Source: an uncultured Clostridiaceae bacterium | GTDB taxonomy: Bacteria; Bacillota; Clostridia; Lachnospirales; Lachnospiraceae | Reading direction: 5' to 3' | Assembly: GCA_958441075.1 (NCBI GenBank) | Contig: CAUCBQ010000048.1 | Span: 1 to 12,982 of the forward strand | Length of the DNA: 12,982 nt | In this document: positions 12,573 through 12,982 of the stretch, one piece after another | Layout: each line of letters opens with the position of its first letter | How positions within the stretch are numbered: the first letter of the stretch is position 1 | The notes under the pieces: model-generated | The model's input: only the letters and a program-made list of their open reading frames with translations | What the model was told of the DNA's origin: nothing | The model's database searches: none | Position numbers and translations under genes: made by a program

Positions 12573-12982
12573 ATGGGAAAGAGAGAAGAGATTACCGGTT
12601 TATTTCCGGGAGCGCTGCGGGAGATGTTCGAGAACCTTTCTCTGGATTTTGAGCAGATGCGGGAGGTACGGCTTCGGGCGAACCGTCCGGTGCTTGTGCT
12701 GTATGGAGACAGGGAGTATGGATTTACAGAAAAAGGAAAATTCACAGAAATCAGCCCGGATCATCAGCCTGAACTTTTTACGGTTACAGACCGTCAAATC
12801 CGGGAGACGGCAGAGCTTATGGGAGGCTTTTCTCTGTATGCAGCTCAGGAGGAGCTGCGTCAGGGCTTTTTCACTGTCCGGGGCGGTCACCGGATCGGCG
12901 TTGCCGGCAGAACGGTGCTGAGTCAGAAGGAGGTGGGAGTTTTAAAATCCATTTCCTCGTTAAATGTCCGCATCGCCCATGA
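12573..12982 (+). CDS. spoIIIAA: SpoIIIAA, stage III sporulation protein AA (N-terminal part)
   Basis: The frame is open from ATG 12573 to the window edge (136 full codons), so the protein is cut at its C-terminus. Recognisable blocks are MREVRLRANRPVLVLYGDRE, TDRQIRETAELMGGFSLYAAQEELRQGF, the GGHRIGVAGRTVL strand-loop, and SISSLNVRIAHE at the edge, just before the expected Walker A of this secretion-type ATPase. SpoIIIAA powers the channel between mother cell and forespore encoded by the spoIIIA operon with SpoIIQ. AAAGGGAGAG lies just before the ATG; an out-of-frame ATG at 12568 can be ignored. Its presence marks the organism as a spore-former or a recent descendant of one. Confidence 0.93.
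   Translation, partial: MGKREEITGLFPGALREMFENLSLDFEQMREVRLRANRPVLVLYGDREYGFTEKGKFTEISPDHQPELFTVTDRQIRETAELMGGFSLYAAQEELRQGFFTVRGGHRIGVAGRTVLSQKEVGVLKSISSLNVRIAH

Noticed and set aside
12487..12921. A 144-codon ORF on the plus strand overlapping spoIIIAA.
   Set aside because: It is in another frame than the clearly recognisable SpoIIIAA sequence, starts inside the terminator region and has no family resemblance.
1..12982. Mobile elements, CRISPR arrays, defence islands, biosynthetic clusters, tRNA or rRNA genes.
   Set aside because: I looked on both strands and found no terminal repeats with a transposase, no regularly spaced repeats, no tRNA-like fold and no cluster genes; the window is core genome.

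Overview
This window looks like a chromosomal segment of an endospore-forming gut-type Clostridium relative, most likely Lachnospiraceae (inference). The grounds are moderate GC with AT-rich promoters, strong AGGAGG-type ribosome binding sites, Firmicutes-type genes (yqeM, comEA, a DUF5662 gene, a YdcZ-like DMT gene) and the start of spoIIIAA at the right edge. I see no insertion sequence, phage gene, CRISPR array, tRNA or rRNA, so this reads as ordinary core genome with several interesting regulatory details.

Left part (1-2400): the tail of an Rpn-like protein, a Nudix hydrolase, and a SulP-family anion transporter on the opposite strand whose 3' end overlaps the Nudix gene by 29 bp. The SulP gene has a clear sigma-A promoter, and a perfect stem-loop sits almost at the predicted transcription start.

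Middle part (2480-5500): a 57-residue Cys-rich DUF1540 protein; a gene-free leader of about 270 bp with two good sigma-A promoters and a GC-rich hairpin; then an apparent operon of a SEC-C zinc-motif protein, a YqeM-like methyltransferase and the redox chaperone Hsp33 (hslO). The SEC-C gene has no ATG, GTG, TTG or CTG at its expected start: the reading frame, Shine-Dalgarno spacing and remembered family N-termini point to an ATA codon. A hairpin terminator is shared between hslO and a convergent cold-shock gene that has its own canonical promoter.

Right-middle part (5640-8451): a DUF5662 protein, a short YdcZ-type membrane protein, the competence DNA receptor comEA (TTG start, with a 21-bp repeat tract encoding a Ser/Thr/Glu-rich spacer), and an OmpR-family response regulator with no adjacent histidine kinase.

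Right part (8452-12982): a cobalamin riboswitch followed by two candidate hairpins, the second a strong U-tailed terminator, and the cobalt uptake operon cbiM-cbiN-cbiQ-cbiO. Tightly spaced behind it are a GNAT acetyltransferase and rlmH (23S rRNA pseudouridine-1915 methyltransferase), so rlmH may lie partly under B12 control. A long hairpin ends this unit. A sigma-E-like promoter lying across that hairpin appears to drive spoIIIAA, the first gene of the spoIIIA sporulation operon, which runs off the window.
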